A stretch of DNA of 64,000 bases from Mermis nigrescens (GCA_036768485.1 JAVLUZ010000223.1:5598525-5662524); one strand, 5' to 3'; shown: positions 13,201 to 23,295, counted from the first letter of the stretch. Notes: generated by a model from the sequence alone, not told the origin. Translations and numbers: made by a program.

Positions 13201-16200
13201 ATACTAACTCCAAACAGACAAGCACAGCATGTAAAGCTTAGCAGGTGGGGTGGGGGTGGGGGTGGAGCTGAGGGCGATAAATTTTTAAAGTGCCTTTTCG
13301 CGCCCAAAAAAATGGTGGATATGTGCTAAAAACATCGTTTTTTAGTGTTCTGACGAAGCTCATCTTTCAGGAGTATAAAAAAATTTAAAAAAACTTTCAA
13401 GACAAATCTAAAGAATTCGAATCAAATCAACAAAATATATGTAGTAAAAAAAGAGTTAAAATTTGACACTTTTGAGCAAATTGATAGCTAAAACCGTTTA
13501 CAACAGCACATTACCAACGAATTTTTACTTTTTTGGAAAGTTGGAACCCCCCCAGGATCGTGTACCACTACACTCTTGATCAAAAATTCATTTCTAGGTT
13601 ATTTCTCAGCTGCTTGCCATTTTTAACGAAGAACAAATACCACAAGCCCTTCCGAAAAATCACCCATTACCGAGTGCCTCTCATAGGTGGGCGGCACCAA
13701 AGCTCTGGGTGGGGGGGGGTGCAACATATTTTCAAAGGTCAAAAAATGGCCACAAAAATGGTGGCATTGGGAAAAAATATAATTTTTAATGTTTCTCATA
13801 GGCATCAAAATAATTGCGAAAAAAAACCAAAGAAAATTTCCAAAAATTGAATTCTGGGGGTATTTTGATTTCTGGGGTGGGTGCATACCCCAACCCCTCC
13901 CCCGCACACACACACACACACCCAGGTATGGTGTCTCCTACCAAAATATTAATCCGTTCCCATGAAGTGTATCGACTAACGCTCCGTTCGGAGTCAGCCA
14001 CATCCCGACGAGGCACGTATGTAGTTGTCAGAAGACTGGGGGGGGGCGTTACCGGACCCTCCAAATTCAGAAAAAAACCCGGAAGAATAGGACTTTTTAC
14101 ACGTTATTTTGTGCTATTTTTGGCTTAGACCTCCCAAAATTGGTGTTGGTCCCCTCCAAAATAGGAGGGCCAGCTACGCACCTGATCCCGACGCCCCAAA
14201 ACTCAACTTTTCAGTCTCCCTACCCGCCTTCTGAGCAAACAAATGCATTTTTCAAGATTATGGGCGCTTTAATCGTTTTTGTATGGAAAGAGAAGCCGTT
14301 TACATTATACAAATGGCCGACCATTCATCCATTACGTACGAATTTTAGGACTCTGATTCCTCTAGCAAGAGACGAAAAAATTGATATTTCGAGTTTTTAA
14401 ATGTTTTTCTGCGAAATTTTTGTAAATAATGGAGGATTTTAGATTTTCAATGAAAATATAAGGCCGAGTTTACACCAAATCTCCGAGCTTTACATTAATG
14501 CCTAAAAAAAGTAAAAAGTAAAAGAACAGAATTGAAGTCGAAAACAGATTTAAAAAATTTACAAAATTTAAAAAATTTACAAAATTTAAAAATAAGATTT
14601 TAACTTTTATTATTTTATTTTACACATTCATTTTTTATTGTATTATTTTTATTTTTTTGCGGTTTTTTGAGCTGTTTCTGTTTTTTAACTGAATTTTTTG
14701 ACGCACTTGCAACTCGGCGTGATCCTGCTTCAATCGCGATAATTCGGCGTTCAAGGATTCAAGTTCGCCTTTTTTCTTCACAGCTAGTTTAAAAACCTGC
14801 AATGAGACTGCTATCGCTGTAAGCAGTGTAAACTAAAACAGCGTATAAACCAACTTACTTTATCTCTATTGGCCTGCAAGTCCGACAGTTTCTTTCTGCA
14901 AAAACAAGTAGACATGCCGTATATTGCATATGTACACTTGAGAGAAAAACTGTCTAATTAAAAAAACAAAAAATTTAAAAAGTAAAAAAATAAAATTAAA
15001 TTTGAAAAAAATTTAAGAAAATTAAAAAAAACAAAAAATCAACAGGTATTCACTATAAATTAAAGCTTTTGTATATTTTATTACATACACGCCATCATTA
15101 CGAAATCAATTGAATTAAATCACTCCTCAAAACATCACCTGAAATTTGGCTAAGTGCCAAAAAGGCTAATAAATTGTCTCATTTTCTACAGGGGCTTGGG
15201 ACTACGCCTATTAAGAATGTTGTGTAAAGTAAAAATTGCGTAAAACGGCGAATAACCGTTAGGAAATTCCAAAAAAAAAGTTTAAAAAAATCTTAAATAA
15301 TAACAAATAAAAAAACAAACAAGAGTTCAGCTTCGAACTAAACTTTAAGCATAAACCAGGTTTAAAATGAGGACTAACAGACTAAAAATTGATTGACTGA
15401 TTGAAAAAAATTGGCAGAATTCAAGGCCAAGGAATCGAAACGGAGGATTTGGCTAAATGACAAGAACACTAATCACCAGTGGCGGATCCAGGATTTTCTT
15501 AAGGGGGGGCGGTACCCCTAAGAGGGGCGGAACCCTGACTTGGGCGAAAAAATTAGCCGTTTTAACCAGAAAATCGCTAAGAATTGCTCAAAATCCTTAA
15601 TTTTGCGCACTATTTTGGACCAATGGGGGGGGCGGCCGCCCCCCTAAATCCGCCCCTGCTGATCACTTAACCCATTTTAGATTCAAGCTCCGGATTAAGT
15701 CCGGTGTAAAGTGTAAAGTATGTACGGCTATAACAATTAGAAATATTGTACAATGTACAATGTAAAACAGGCGAAATGGCGATAAAACGCAAGGAAATTT
15801 TGAAAAAGTATAAAAAGCGCAAAATAAGATATTTAGCACATTTATATGGGAAAAGAAAAAATTAGGTCAGATTTGATTATAATCTGAATTTCAAACTATG
15901 TTCAGCTCTATCCTAATAGATTAGGACTAATAAATCATCAAAAAATCAATGGAATCTGAGAAAAAACAAATAAGGAGAAGAAATCAAAGCGGAGAGGATT
16001 TGGCAAAAAGCCAAAATGCTGATAAATTGTTTGATGTGGAAAAAACGCGAGGAAAATTCTAGAAATGAGAAGACCCTATAAATAAGATGAACTGTTAAAA
16101 ATTAGAAATAAAAATTAAAGTAAAATTTATTGTATCAAAATTAAAATTAACTAAATTTGAAGTTAAACTTCATAAGCTTAAACTGGTAATAAATTAAAAA

Positions 16201-17916
16201 TCAATATACTATATAAGATAGAATTAACAGGAAAAATATAGTAAGACGAAGGCATCGAAGCAAGGCTTTGGCTAAATGCCAAAGAACCGATAAATATGTC
16301 AATTCTCGGCAGCAGTTCGGTAATGCTTTAGTATGGTGTATGCATAAGTACGACTAAAACTAACTACTGTAAAACGAAAAAGATCGCCTACATAAATAGC
16401 AAATAAAACGCAACTAAATTCCGGAAAAACGAGAAGAGCTTCGAAAATATCAAATAAAAAGTTAAATATATGTATGTATGTTCTGCTTTAAAATCGAGGT
16501 AAATCAACTTTTCAATTAAATTATTCCAACTAAACTGAACTTTAAACTGAATTAAAGTCTTAAACGAGGTTTAATTCGCAAACTAACTTAAGTTCTTCAA
16601 AGTCAACGGTCAGATTGTTCTTCTCGTTTTCTAGTGCGGTACACGAGCCCTTCAAAGAATCATTTTCCGCCTTCAACGCGCTGTGTTCCAAATCCAATTC
16701 GCTGAATTTCTTCGACGAATCGCTCAGTTCTAGTCTGCAATTAACAGCTATGTACGTAATGAATTCTTAATTAATTTTTTCAATCAATTTTTTCAAATTA
16801 ATTCTTTCTTAATTAATTTTGAATTCTTAATTAATTTTTTAATTAATTTTTTCAATTAATTTTTCTCAATTAATTTTAATTCTTAATCAATTTTTTATTA
16901 ATTTGTAATCTTAATTAATTTTTCAAATTAATTCTTTCTTAATTAATTTTTGATTCTTATTTAATTTGTTAATTAATTTTTTCAATTAAGTTTTCCTTGA
17001 TTAATTTGTTAAAATTCTTAATCAATTTCTTAATTCTTAATTTTTGAAAAAAATTTTTTTCATTTCATTAATTTTTTACTTATTAATAAACAAAAATTGA
17101 TATACAAAAAATAATATTATCAAACAAAGAAAATCACTAAGGCGCAAAAATAAAATGCTAAAAATATAAAAATAATGACAATAATTATGGAAAAAATAAT
17201 AATAATAATTAATAATAATAATAATAATAGTATTAATATTAATATAAAAAAATAAATCTGATTTAGAATCAAGAATGCAAATAAATAAATACATTAAAAA
17301 CAATTATATTGATTGAAAAACTTACAAATGCATTAAAACGCCCTAGAACATTAAATTTCAGAAAAGAAAATACATATGCATGCAATATGAATGCAAGTCT
17401 GTTTGTTAAACGATCAAATTTTTACAATCACTTTTTTATATATCGCACGGTTTCTCACAGTACATTTTACAGCACGTCCTTTTTTTCTTTTTTTATTTTT
17501 ATCTTTTTATATTTATATATTTTTTTATTTTATACATATTTCCGTATGTTTCTTTTTACATTTATTTTATTTTTTTTAAATTTTTATATTTATATATTTT
17601 TATATTATACATATTTTCGTATGTTTCTTTACATTTATTTTATTTTTTATGATAAAAGCGTTACGTTTTTTACTTTTATTCAATTTTATTTTCTATTCGT
17701 TATTTTATTTTTTCTTTGTTATGTTTCTACCGTAGTTTGTTAATCTCTTCCGTCTCGAACTGCGCCCACGACTCGACCAATTGCGTAGATTTGGTTTTCC
17801 AAACTTCGTTGTCCTTTTGGGCGGCTTCCAAATTGGCGCGCAATTGCTCCAACGACAGCTTAGTTTCGCCCTGAGCCGAAGCCATCGAAGCCAGTTTTTC
17901 GTGTTGATCCGAAATC
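2871..17916 (-). CDS. Mtor: TPR/Megator nuclear pore basket protein, C-terminal part, ten exons
   Basis: Ten minus-strand exons splice into one chain; phases fit at every junction except the last. The order of segments matches metazoan TPR (nucleoporin Megator): a coiled coil with a DNEVWKTKSTQLVE motif followed by TEEINKLR (TPR proteins have a WKxRxxxLV...EEYxKL motif here), more heptads, IEQLSKENEELVKRN (TPR: KENEELKQRN), then a Pro/Ser/Thr-rich tail with TKPTPIQP, VASIPPM and SSSLITVAQ resembling the TPR tail (KPTP, ASIRPM, ILTVQQ). TPR forms filaments on the nuclear face of the pore and acts in mRNA export control and spindle checkpoint scaffolding. About 400 residues are visible; the family has about 2000-2400. 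The N-terminal coiled coil is missing and the acidic C-terminus lies beyond the left edge. Family match was made by eye; symbol follows Drosophila. Confidence 0.72.
3495..3636 (-). CDS. Mtor: TPR exon: basic Pro/Ser/Thr tail
   Basis: 142 bp, entering in phase 2 after CGTTAG. It reads RPQTSGISGRLQLRQGQ, SVASIPPMNRLKTTAA, then VPPLRSASARPFPTK. VASIPPM resembles the conserved ASIRPM of TPR tails. The donor AAA|GTAATG gives phase 0. Codon choice is more GC-rich than the surrounding intron, supporting coding function. Confidence 0.65.
3711..3948 (+). mobile_element. hAT-type MITE, family B, copy 1
   Basis: About 240 bp, beginning CACAGGGGGGCGACACC and ending GCCCAGGTGTG, and homologous along its length to eleven other copies in this window. 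Internal landmarks are TTCTCATCGAGCACTATCC and a G-rich run before TGCATACCCCC. It lies in a TPR intron. No clear TSD remains for this copy. Confidence 0.8.
4072..4124 (-). CDS. Mtor: TPR exon: KPTP motif
   Basis: 53 bp between TTTTCAG and GTAAGA. It reads ISTKPTPIQPVQAFISD and leaves in phase 2, the CG completing an Arg codon with the next exon. The KPTP word recalls the NIKPTP segment of TPR tails. Short, so the call depends on phase agreement with both neighbours. Confidence 0.6.
4551..4800 (-). mobile_element. hAT-type MITE, family B, copy 2
   Basis: A reverse-oriented copy running from CACACATGGGCG to GCCCACCTATG. The flanks CTAACGAC and CTTACAAC are an 8-bp TSD with two differences. 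It lies in a TPR intron. Confidence 0.85.
5336..5460 (-). CDS. Mtor: TPR exon: end of coiled coil
   Basis: 125 bp between TTTAAG and GTATTT. It reads DENLFRMKLLEDMLDKAKAG, GEKTIELNLQKPALEKAGAEAK, charged and helix-prone at first and then Pro/Ala/Lys-rich, matching the change from coiled coil to tail. It enters in phase 1 and leaves in phase 0, agreeing with both neighbours. Confidence 0.7.
5510..5830. repeat. Imperfect repeats of a TTTACACTTTTTGACC word
   Basis: The word TTTACACTTTTTGAC, often preceded by TTCAATGAG or similar, recurs near 5581, 5642, 5748 and, degenerate, near 5804. Spacing is uneven (about 55-105 bp). It lies in a TPR intron and has no coding potential. Confidence 0.6.
6379..6450 (-). 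CDS. Mtor: TPR exon: KENEELVKRN coiled coil
   Basis: 72 bp between CGTTTTAG and GTGAGA. It reads VQIEQLSKENEELVKRNRS then LQGNI. This is the best single match to TPR, whose coiled coil ends with a KDQLTKENEELKQRN segment. Phase 1 in, phase 1 out. Confidence 0.75.
6568..7140. mobile_element. Foldback element with inverted arms of about 175 bp
   Basis: The left arm (6568-6741) and right arm (about 6960-7140) are inverted copies sharing AACGGTATGGCT, GTGAGTGTAAACTAC and CTTAGCTCAAGATAAGC. The outer ends are AT-rich, so exact termini and TSD cannot be fixed. The middle 220 bp is unrelated. It lies in a TPR intron. Confidence 0.75.
7193..7264. repeat. (TA)n microsatellite
   Basis: About 72 bp of uninterrupted TA. 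Open frames here encode only Ile-Tyr repeats and are not genes. From 7265 to 8033 I see only AT-rich intron DNA. Confidence 0.95.
8034..8524. mobile_element. Palindromic mariner-like element with CACGTG repeats
   Basis: The left end CAGTGCTCGCCATGAAAC and the right end, ending TTTCATGGCAT, lie in arms that pair over about 200 bp (for example GACGCACCATTATT with AATAATGGTGCGTC). TA lies next to the left end and next to the right end. The centre (8226-8340) holds four or five copies of an approximately 25-bp repeat with the core ATTCACGTGCGC. A related shorter copy is at 37798-38155. No ORF. Confidence 0.75.
8873..8933 (-). CDS. Mtor: TPR exon: short coiled-coil segment
   Basis: 61 bp between TTTTTAG and GTTTGA. 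It reads SLADVRSSLASLREKYVEAQ, with heptad-like spacing. It enters in phase 0 and leaves in phase 1, matching its neighbours. The donor is non-canonical at +3 to +5. Confidence 0.65.
8934..9797. other. AT-rich TPR intron
   Basis: No exon or recognisable element. The short plus-strand open frame at 9074 has no family resemblance and lies in low-complexity sequence. Confidence 0.4.
9798..12323. mobile_element. Large hAT-type element F with CCGAGG arms
   Basis: The TIRs CAGTGATCGGAACGAGG and CAGTGATCGGACCGAGG (16 of 17 the same) are flanked by a perfect 8-bp TSD, GTTTTGGG (9790-9797 and 12324-12331). Each end carries a GC-rich arm made of CCTCGG/CCGAGG hexamers (about 9810-9905 and 12215-12315). 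The core (10100-11770) is homologous to that of element E. No transposase frame survives. A family A element is nested at 11204. The span lies in a TPR intron. Confidence 0.93.
11204..11594 (+). mobile_element. hAT-type MITE, family A, copy 1 (inside F)
   Basis: A 391-bp copy with a decayed left end (CACGGTTTTTGTATTCGG) and the right end AAAAACACTG. The flanks are a perfect TSD, TTTAGGAC. It is nested in element F. The same insertion site is occupied by family A sequence in element E. Confidence 0.9.
12324..13681. other. Mosaic of decayed MITE pieces
   Basis: From about 13240 to 13570 the sequence resembles family J (AAAACATCGTTTTTTAG, GAGCAAATTGATAGCTAAAA, then CCCCCCAGGATCGTGTAC). The 12650-13130 part is G/C-run-rich and contains CCAGCGCTTCGCGCCAG, the palindromic word common to other MITEs here. 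No exon is seen. Confidence 0.5.
13682..13930 (+). mobile_element. hAT-type MITE, family B, copy 3
   Basis: 249 bp from CATAGGTGGGCGGCACC to CACCCAGGTATG. The flanks GTGCCTCT and GTGTCTCC are an 8-bp TSD with two differences. The overlapping open frames on both strands are MITE sequence, not genes. Confidence 0.88.
14010..14184 (+). mobile_element. hAT-type MITE, family D, copy 1
   Basis: 175 bp from GAGGCACGTATGTAG to CAGCTACGCACCTG. The perfect TSD ATCCCGAC is at 14002-14009 and 14185-14192. It shares the interior landmark TTTGTGCTATTTTTGGC with copies at 32393, 52218 and 60897. Confidence 0.9.
14707..14796 (-). CDS. Mtor: TPR exon: coiled coil
   Basis: 90 bp, phase 0 at both ends, between CATTGCAG and GTGCGT. 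It reads VFKLAVKKKGELESLNAELS then RLKQDHAELQ. The VKKKGEL word recalls the VKKIGRRYK segment of TPR at the same relative place. Reading on past the donor gives Lys-rich low-complexity sequence, favouring the splice. Confidence 0.7.
14859..14895 (-). CDS. Mtor: TPR micro-exon: coiled coil
   Basis: A 37-bp exon between TTTTTGCAG and GTAAGT. It reads KKLSDLQANRDK, the first Lys codon being split with the exon upstream. Strong splice sites and exact phase agreement on both sides support it despite its size. Confidence 0.65.
15100..16480. repeat. Intronic tandem repeat, unit about 280-360 bp
   Basis: A module with GGATTTGGCTAAATGCCAAA, then CTGATAAATTGTCTC-like sequence, then AAACGCAAGGAAATTC-like sequence, recurs near 15145, 15432, 15985 and 16258. 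A family C MITE interrupts it at 15477. Copies are strongly diverged. It fills most of one TPR intron. Confidence 0.6.
15477..15658 (+). mobile_element. hAT-type MITE, family C, copy 1
   Basis: 182 bp from CAGTGGCGGATCCAGG to AAATCCGCCCCTG. The flanks CTAATCAC and CTGATCAC are an 8-bp TSD with one difference. It interrupts the intronic tandem repeat, so it is the younger of the two. Confidence 0.92.
16588..16734 (-). CDS. Mtor: TPR exon: coiled coil
   Basis: 147 bp between AATTGCAG and GTTAGT, entering and leaving in phase 2. It reads RLELSDSSKKFSELDLEHSA, LKAENDSLKGSCTALENEK, NNLTVDFEEL, a clear heptad coiled coil. Confidence 0.75.
16770..17700. other. Low-complexity AATTAATTTTT and T-rich intron
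   Basis: 16770-17050 is built of imperfect TTAATTAATTTTT repeats, 17160-17300 of AAT-type triplets, and 17450-17690 of T-rich sequence. The long plus-strand open frame at 17309-17743 is a by-product of the T-rich tract (Phe/Tyr/Ile only) and is not a gene. Confidence 0.6.
17731..17916 (-). CDS. Mtor: TPR exon: WKxxxxxLV coiled-coil motif
   Basis: 186 bp between GTCGTAG and GTAGAA. It reads ISDQHEKLASMASAQGETKL, SLEQLRANLEAAQKDNEVWK, TKSTQLVESWAQFETEEINK. DNEVWKTKSTQLVE followed about ten residues later by TEEINKL parallels the ENKRWKARNQHLV plus EEYRKL pattern of TPR. It enters in phase 2, so another exon must precede it, but none is found upstream in this window. Confidence 0.78.
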
Positions 17917-18657
17917 CTACGACAAGAAGCGTTAAAAACAAAAAACAATAAAATATTACAGACAAAAATGTTCATATGGAACCAAAAAATGACAAAATAC
18001 TGGAACAGCGGATTATTGAAGACGTGCATAAAAGGAGGAGACTGGGAAAAAGTCGCCTATGAGCGCAAAAAATCGTCAGAATTTGCTAAAAATCAGATTT
18101 ACCTACAGAAAAGGTAAAATAAGAAAGAAATTTAGACTTGCCCGCCGTCGAAATTTTCATGCCTTATGTACATTGTAAATAGGAGGTGAAAAAATGATAA
18201 AAGAAAGCTCCTATGGTAAAAGCAAGTGGATCTTACGTGGATATGACCAGAATGATATATCAACGATAACATATGTGTACATATGTGCAATAGGGAAACA
18301 GCTGCATCATTGCTACTTAACCCCCTTAAACATATTCTCATACACAAAGTACTATATTGGCACCGGCACCGACAAAAAAACGGCACCGTTGCACCTCTAA
18401 TACGTACAAATGTGAAATGAATATTCAAACCCGTGATATGATGTTACACTCGCGTTTATAAATTGAAGAAAGCAAGATTAGATCAACAAAAAAGCAAGAT
18501 TAATTCAACAAATAAAATTTGGAAATCTTTGAATTTAATCCACGCGCCTATCCCTCGACGGGCCTGATGATGTATGCGTTTTCGGGTTGAAACCGTAAGA
18601 GTTACGATGAGACCGGTAGCAGAAACTATGGCTAACGTTAAGCGAATTTTGAACCTA
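17917..18657. other. Intron upstream of the first TPR exon seen, up to the gap
   Basis: Contains a diverged piece of the foldback arm near 18031-18115 and a GGCACCGGCACC fragment at 18358 like the arms of element H. No exon is recognised. Confidence 0.5.
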
Positions 18658-18757
18658 NNNNNNNNNNNNNNNNNNNNNNNNNNNNNNNNNNNNNNNNNNN
18701 NNNNNNNNNNNNNNNNNNNNNNNNNNNNNNNNNNNNNNNNNNNNNNNNNNNNNNNNN
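18658..18757. other. Assembly gap of exactly 100 Ns
   Basis: A round 100-N run usually marks a join of unknown size. It falls between the TPR exons and everything to the right. Confidence 0.97.
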
Positions 18758-18865
18758 TGTAACCATAGGGCGGCTCTGTATTTACACATATGTATAACAT
18801 GGAGATTCTGGGCGGGTCAACGCCGAAAATTTTCTTATACCTCTTAGGCTAAAAACGGTGGGTAC

Positions 18866-19014
18866 CAGTAGCGGGCCCTAAATAGTGCGCAAAATTAAGG
18901 ATTTTTGGGAGATTTTTAGCGATTTTCGGGTTAAAACGGCTAATTTTTCCGCCCAAGTCAGGGTTCCGCCCCCACCCTTAGGGTACCGCAGGAAAATCCT
19001 GGATCCGCCACTGG
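18866..19014 (-). mobile_element. hAT-type MITE, family C, copy 2
   Basis: 149 bp, reverse orientation, from CAGTAGCGGGCC to GGATCCGCCACTG. The perfect TSD GTGGGTAC is at 18858-18865 and 19015-19022. Confidence 0.93.
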
Positions 19015-19071
19015 TGGGTACGCGTCAAAAATATTTCAGATAATGCCTGTTGTGTTTGCTACAAAGTCTTA

Positions 19072-19255
19072 CAGTCTGTTTCACACAACTTCGGTCATAA
19101 ATTTTAAAACTATCATTACACCTTCGACAGTATGTATGCTGACAGATTGCAATTATAGCATTAATCTGATATATATAATTATCGTAACCTTCAGCTTACT
19201 GTCGAGTAGATGAAAATTCTTAAAATTTATGAACGAAATTATGTGGAATAGACTG
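19072..19255. mobile_element. Tc1/mariner-like MITE with TA duplication
   Basis: TIRs of about 36 bp starting CAGTCTGTTTCACACAA and, on the other side, CAGTCTATTCCACATAA, with about six differences, flanked by TA on both sides. 184 bp, non-coding. Related ends occur at 39812-40035. Confidence 0.85.
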
Positions 19256-20060
19256 TAGTTGATAGACATAAAGAGACGTTTATCCATGTAATTTGTTGTG
19301 TATCTTAAGTATTTTTTAAATATTTAGGAAAGAAATCACACGTTTGATCGTCTTTTTCGTTACAATCTTTGTTGGAATAGTTTTACTGTGAAAAAAAAAT
19401 ATCCGAGAATACGTCCATCAAGCAGTCAGCGGAAGCGGTGTTGTTAAGTTCATTTGGAGACCGGCGAAAGCTCGCCGGTTTTGAGCGGCTAAGTATAAAT
19501 TTGGTATTATGTTTTCCTTCAAAAAAGGGAGTTCGCCGGTTTTTCCGAAATCGGCCTACCTTTACTTTGAACAGGGCTTCCCGGTTTTTAAATTTCCTTC
19601 CGTCGGTTTTCAATTTTGGAGTTGGCTGGCAATACTGAAGAGCAGTAGGTACATAGGTTGCCAGATTCAGTGACGTAGCTAGTGGGGTTTGAATTTGAAT
19701 TTGAATATGTGAATTTTGTGAATTTCGGGGGCAGTCTCTAATTATTTGCGGCTAAAGTTAAGAATATGGTACTTTTAGAAAAGGAGCAAAACGAATACGG
19801 AATGCCAAAATTTTTGTGCCAAACTGGTAGAACATGATAAATTGAACCGCGGAAAAAAAATTTGTGAAAATCTGAGCCATACATTTTATTGCGACAGAGA
19901 CGGAATTAAAACAATACAAATATGGTCAAATTGAAAAAAATCAAAGTAAATACAATAAAATGACATCAATGCAATGCAATTTAATGAAATATATTATCAA
20001 AAACCTGCGCAAGGACTATAAAGGCGGTTTGCACTTACTTGCAGTCTCAAGGTAAAGTCT
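19256..20060. other. Unassigned DNA
   Basis: No exon or element ends recognised. The complementary open frames at 19383-19638 are rich in Arg/Phe/Lys without family resemblance. The 19870-20050 part may be the 3' tail of the adjacent LINE. Confidence 0.35.
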
Positions 20061-22495
20061 AATTTCTCGAATGAATGAAATAATTTATTACTGAAACGCG
20101 ACAATTACGAAAGATGTAAAAGAGTAATAAAACGTACGGTCAAAAGAATAAAGCGTACAGCAAAAGGCGACGAGCGAGTCATGAAAATGACGATTTAAGC
20201 CCGCTCCTATAATAAATTTAGATAAGTCGACATCAATTAATCTAGATTTGAATATATTCAAGTTAGGGGAAGAGACTACAAAATCAGGTAGGTGATTCCA
20301 AATTGAGATATACTTATAAAAAAAGTCAAATTTTTGTAAATTAGAACGGACAAGAGGAACAACTAGCTTGAAACGATTTGTGCAGCGAGTAGTATTTTGA
20401 TTAAGCACAAAAAAATCTGTCATGCAAAGACAAGATTTTTGACTAATAATTTGATACATCATACATAAGCAAATATGAAGGCAACGTAGATTCTAATCGA
20501 CACAAGTTAAGTTGGTTAAGGCGTTCGTCGTAAGAAAGAGGGCTATGATATCCAACTATGTATTTAGTAAATTTACGCTGAAGAGTCTCCAGCCTGTTGA
20601 TATCACTAATATAAGAGGGGTTCATAAAGCACAGGAATATTCAAGGATCGGTCTGACGTAAACAATGAAGGCCTTTACGAGATTATTTTTACTATCGCGA
20701 AAAGAAAGGATTTTCTAAATTAGGATAGATCTCAAGAAAGCTTTCTTGATAATACTGTTGTAATGTTCCTTAAATTTAAGTGCTGTGCGAAATGAAGCAC
20801 TCCTAAATCGCGAACATAGACAGAATCGTTCGTAATAACTTGTGTATTGAGTGTATATGACAATTTAGGATTATTTTTTGCCCAAATATAGGGCTGTGCA
20901 TTTAGAATATGATATTGGTAAACAATCTCTGGTGGCCCAAATGGAAATTCTATCTAAATCGGTCTGAAGTGTTTGATAACTGCAGGAAAGATTGAATATT
21001 TTTAAGTCATCCGCGAACATAAAACTCTCGAACTTGACAAGTTATCAAAGATATCATTTATAAAAATCAGAACAACGTAGGTCCAAGAATGGACCCTTGA
21101 ATAACTCCACTTGTAACAGCGGCATAATCTGAAAAAACACTGATTAATGCGAACACACTGAATACGATTAGATAGAAAAGCTTTTAACCAATTAAACAGG
21201 TGTTGTTGAATACCGTAACTAGTTAATTTAACAAGAAGTTTAGATATGTCGACTTTGTCAAAAGCTTTAGCAAAGTCTATATAAATAATATCAACGGTTT
21301 CTTTACAATCCAGTGATTTAACCCAAGAATGTTTACAATTTAATACGTTGCAATTCGCAAGATTTATGTTTTTGGAAACCATATTTGAAAAAGGTGATAT
21401 TGACTCCACTGGTAGATAAATAAATTGACAGTTGAGTATTAATAATACTTTCCATTATCTTTCAAGTTGAGCAAACATAAAGAAACAGGACGATAATTTT
21501 CAGTTAATGAGGGGTCACCCTTTTTAACTATAGGTACAACGTAAGCCTCCTCCAAATGTCTGGGATATCACCTGATAAAAAAGAAACAGTAAAAATACTG
21601 ATAAGGGGTTTAAGAAGATAATGTGCTAATTTTTTAACAAAAAAGTTACTTAAACCATCAGAGCGCTATCATAGTCGAGTTTTTCATCTTAGCAATCGCC
21701 CGCGAGACATTATTTTCGTCAAAGACGATGTTTGAAATAGAAAAATCGCTCCGCTTCTGAAAAACAAAAGAATCGTTAGTATCATCATTGGTAAATACGG
21801 AAGAGAAGTAATGATTGAACATATCTGTTTTACAATGAAGATCAGTTACTACATTATTGTCGGTGGAAGTAATAGGTGGAATGCTTCGGTGAATTATTTA
21901 AACGATTATTTACAAATCGTAAAAAAGGACTTCAGATCGTTATGTTGCAAGCAAATTACTTCCCTGTAAGCAAAAATGATTATGAATTTCTTGCGTAACA
22001 TTTTACAATGATTACGATACCTTTGTTTGCATATAATTGTACGATATTTTTTGTATTTTTGCCATAAGCCGTTTTTTGGCAAATAATTTTCGAAAATTTA
22101 AGGGTATGAAAATTTGGAGGGCTTTGCTTTTGACTTGGGAACAAAAGTAAAAAAAATTAGAGGCCTTAAGACATTTAAAAATACATTATACATGTCCGTT
22201 AACATTTAAACAAGTAGAAAAAGATCAGGCCAAGAAATCGTAGAAAGAAAGCTACCAATACTAAAGTAGTCTGCTTTCTGAAAATTAAAGTGAGATTCTA
22301 CATAAGTATAGGTGGAGTTATCAGAGTTTCGAAAGATATAGAATTGTGGTCACTTGTGGAAAAGGAGGGTAGTACTTTTAACATTAAAAACATTGTTTGC
22401 TGCAAAAATAACATCAATAATATTTGTATCATGCGTTTGATCTAAAACTAATTGTGTTAATGGTAAATTGCTGAAGGAAGGAGGGAAAGTTCGGG
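20060..22495 (-). pseudogene. Jockey/CR1-like LINE, 5'-truncated and degenerate (LINE-2)
   Basis: Read on the minus strand, the pieces come in the order expected of ORF2: an endonuclease tail near 22250-22490 (LPLTQLVLDQTHDTNIIDV), reverse transcriptase motif A at about 21270 (IIYIDFAKAFDKVD), motif B near 21060-21120 (SGVIQGSILGPTLF), a connecting segment at 20443-20625 (LETLQRKFTKYIVGY) and the C-terminal WNHLPDFVVSSPNLNIFKSR at about 20250. Frameshifts and stops interrupt the frame throughout. The 5' half is missing; sequence begins inside the endonuclease where LINE-1 ends. Clade assignment is from motif style only. Confidence 0.85.
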
Positions 22496-22839
22496 GCATT
22501 TACAACTTCTCTGGCAAATTATTCCAAAGAGGAGGGAGTCTATTTGCAAAACAATACATTTTCAAATTTAAGCGAGATTTAGGTATTTTTAGCTTTACTC
22601 GAGTTGACTGATCGAGTGATGCCATTACACACCAGTGAATCTGAACTCTTTAAAATCGATGTTTATAAGACCATGGTAAATTTTATAGGCCATCGATAGA
22701 TCATGACAGACCTCGACGTAACTGAAGTGAGTCTAATTTAAGAAAATCTAATCGTTCACTATAGCTCAAGTCGGAAAGACCCTTCTAGTAAAGTATCTTT
22801 GAACTCTCTCAATACTTTTCACGCCTTGCTTTTGTGTGG

Positions 22840-23295
22840 TCACCAAATAACCGTGCAATATTCTAGTAAAGGTCGGATATACATTTTATAAGCCATAACT
22901 AGCAGTTCAGCATCTTTAGCCTTAAATGCTTTAAAAATCAATGACATCCTAAAATATGCACTTTTAACTATATTTGCAATGATGTGCAAAAAATCCATAT
23001 ATTCGTTCAAAAGAATACCTAAATCTTTTACTTCGTTGTTTTCCAAGATATCATCCATTCCAATCGAATATTTTTGCCTGGGGTTTTTATGACCCAAATG
23101 CAAAACGGAGCACTTAGCCAAAGATAAAGGTAATTGCCACTTTTCAGACCACTCATGAATATGCAGTAACAAATTGTTCAACAAACCTGCTTGATCTGTT
23201 ATGGAAAACATTTTTACATCATCCGCAAATAGGTACATTTTCAACCTTTCATTTTTGTTCGGAAAAGCGATATCATTAATGTAAAAAAGGAACAA
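22840..23295 (-). pseudogene. LINE-1 reverse transcriptase palm and thumb fragment
   Basis: The longest open stretch of LINE-1 (151 codons). It contains YINDI, the catalytic FADD box (YLFADDVKMF), WQLPLSLAKCSVLHLG, and RPLLEYCTVIW at its end, the usual order in Jockey/CR1-type reverse transcriptases. The upstream frame is broken by a stop in motif A. Confidence 0.9.

Noticed and set aside
13533..14128. Overlapping 90-105 codon frames on both strands
   Set aside because: They follow MITE families B and D and are explained by G/C runs lacking stop codons.
17309..17743. 144-codon plus-strand open frame
   Set aside because: It is the translation of a T-rich intronic tract (Phe, Tyr and Ile almost only) and overlaps a TPR exon antisense.
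18483..18800. Open frames through the N run
   Set aside because: Open only because N codons were not counted as stops.
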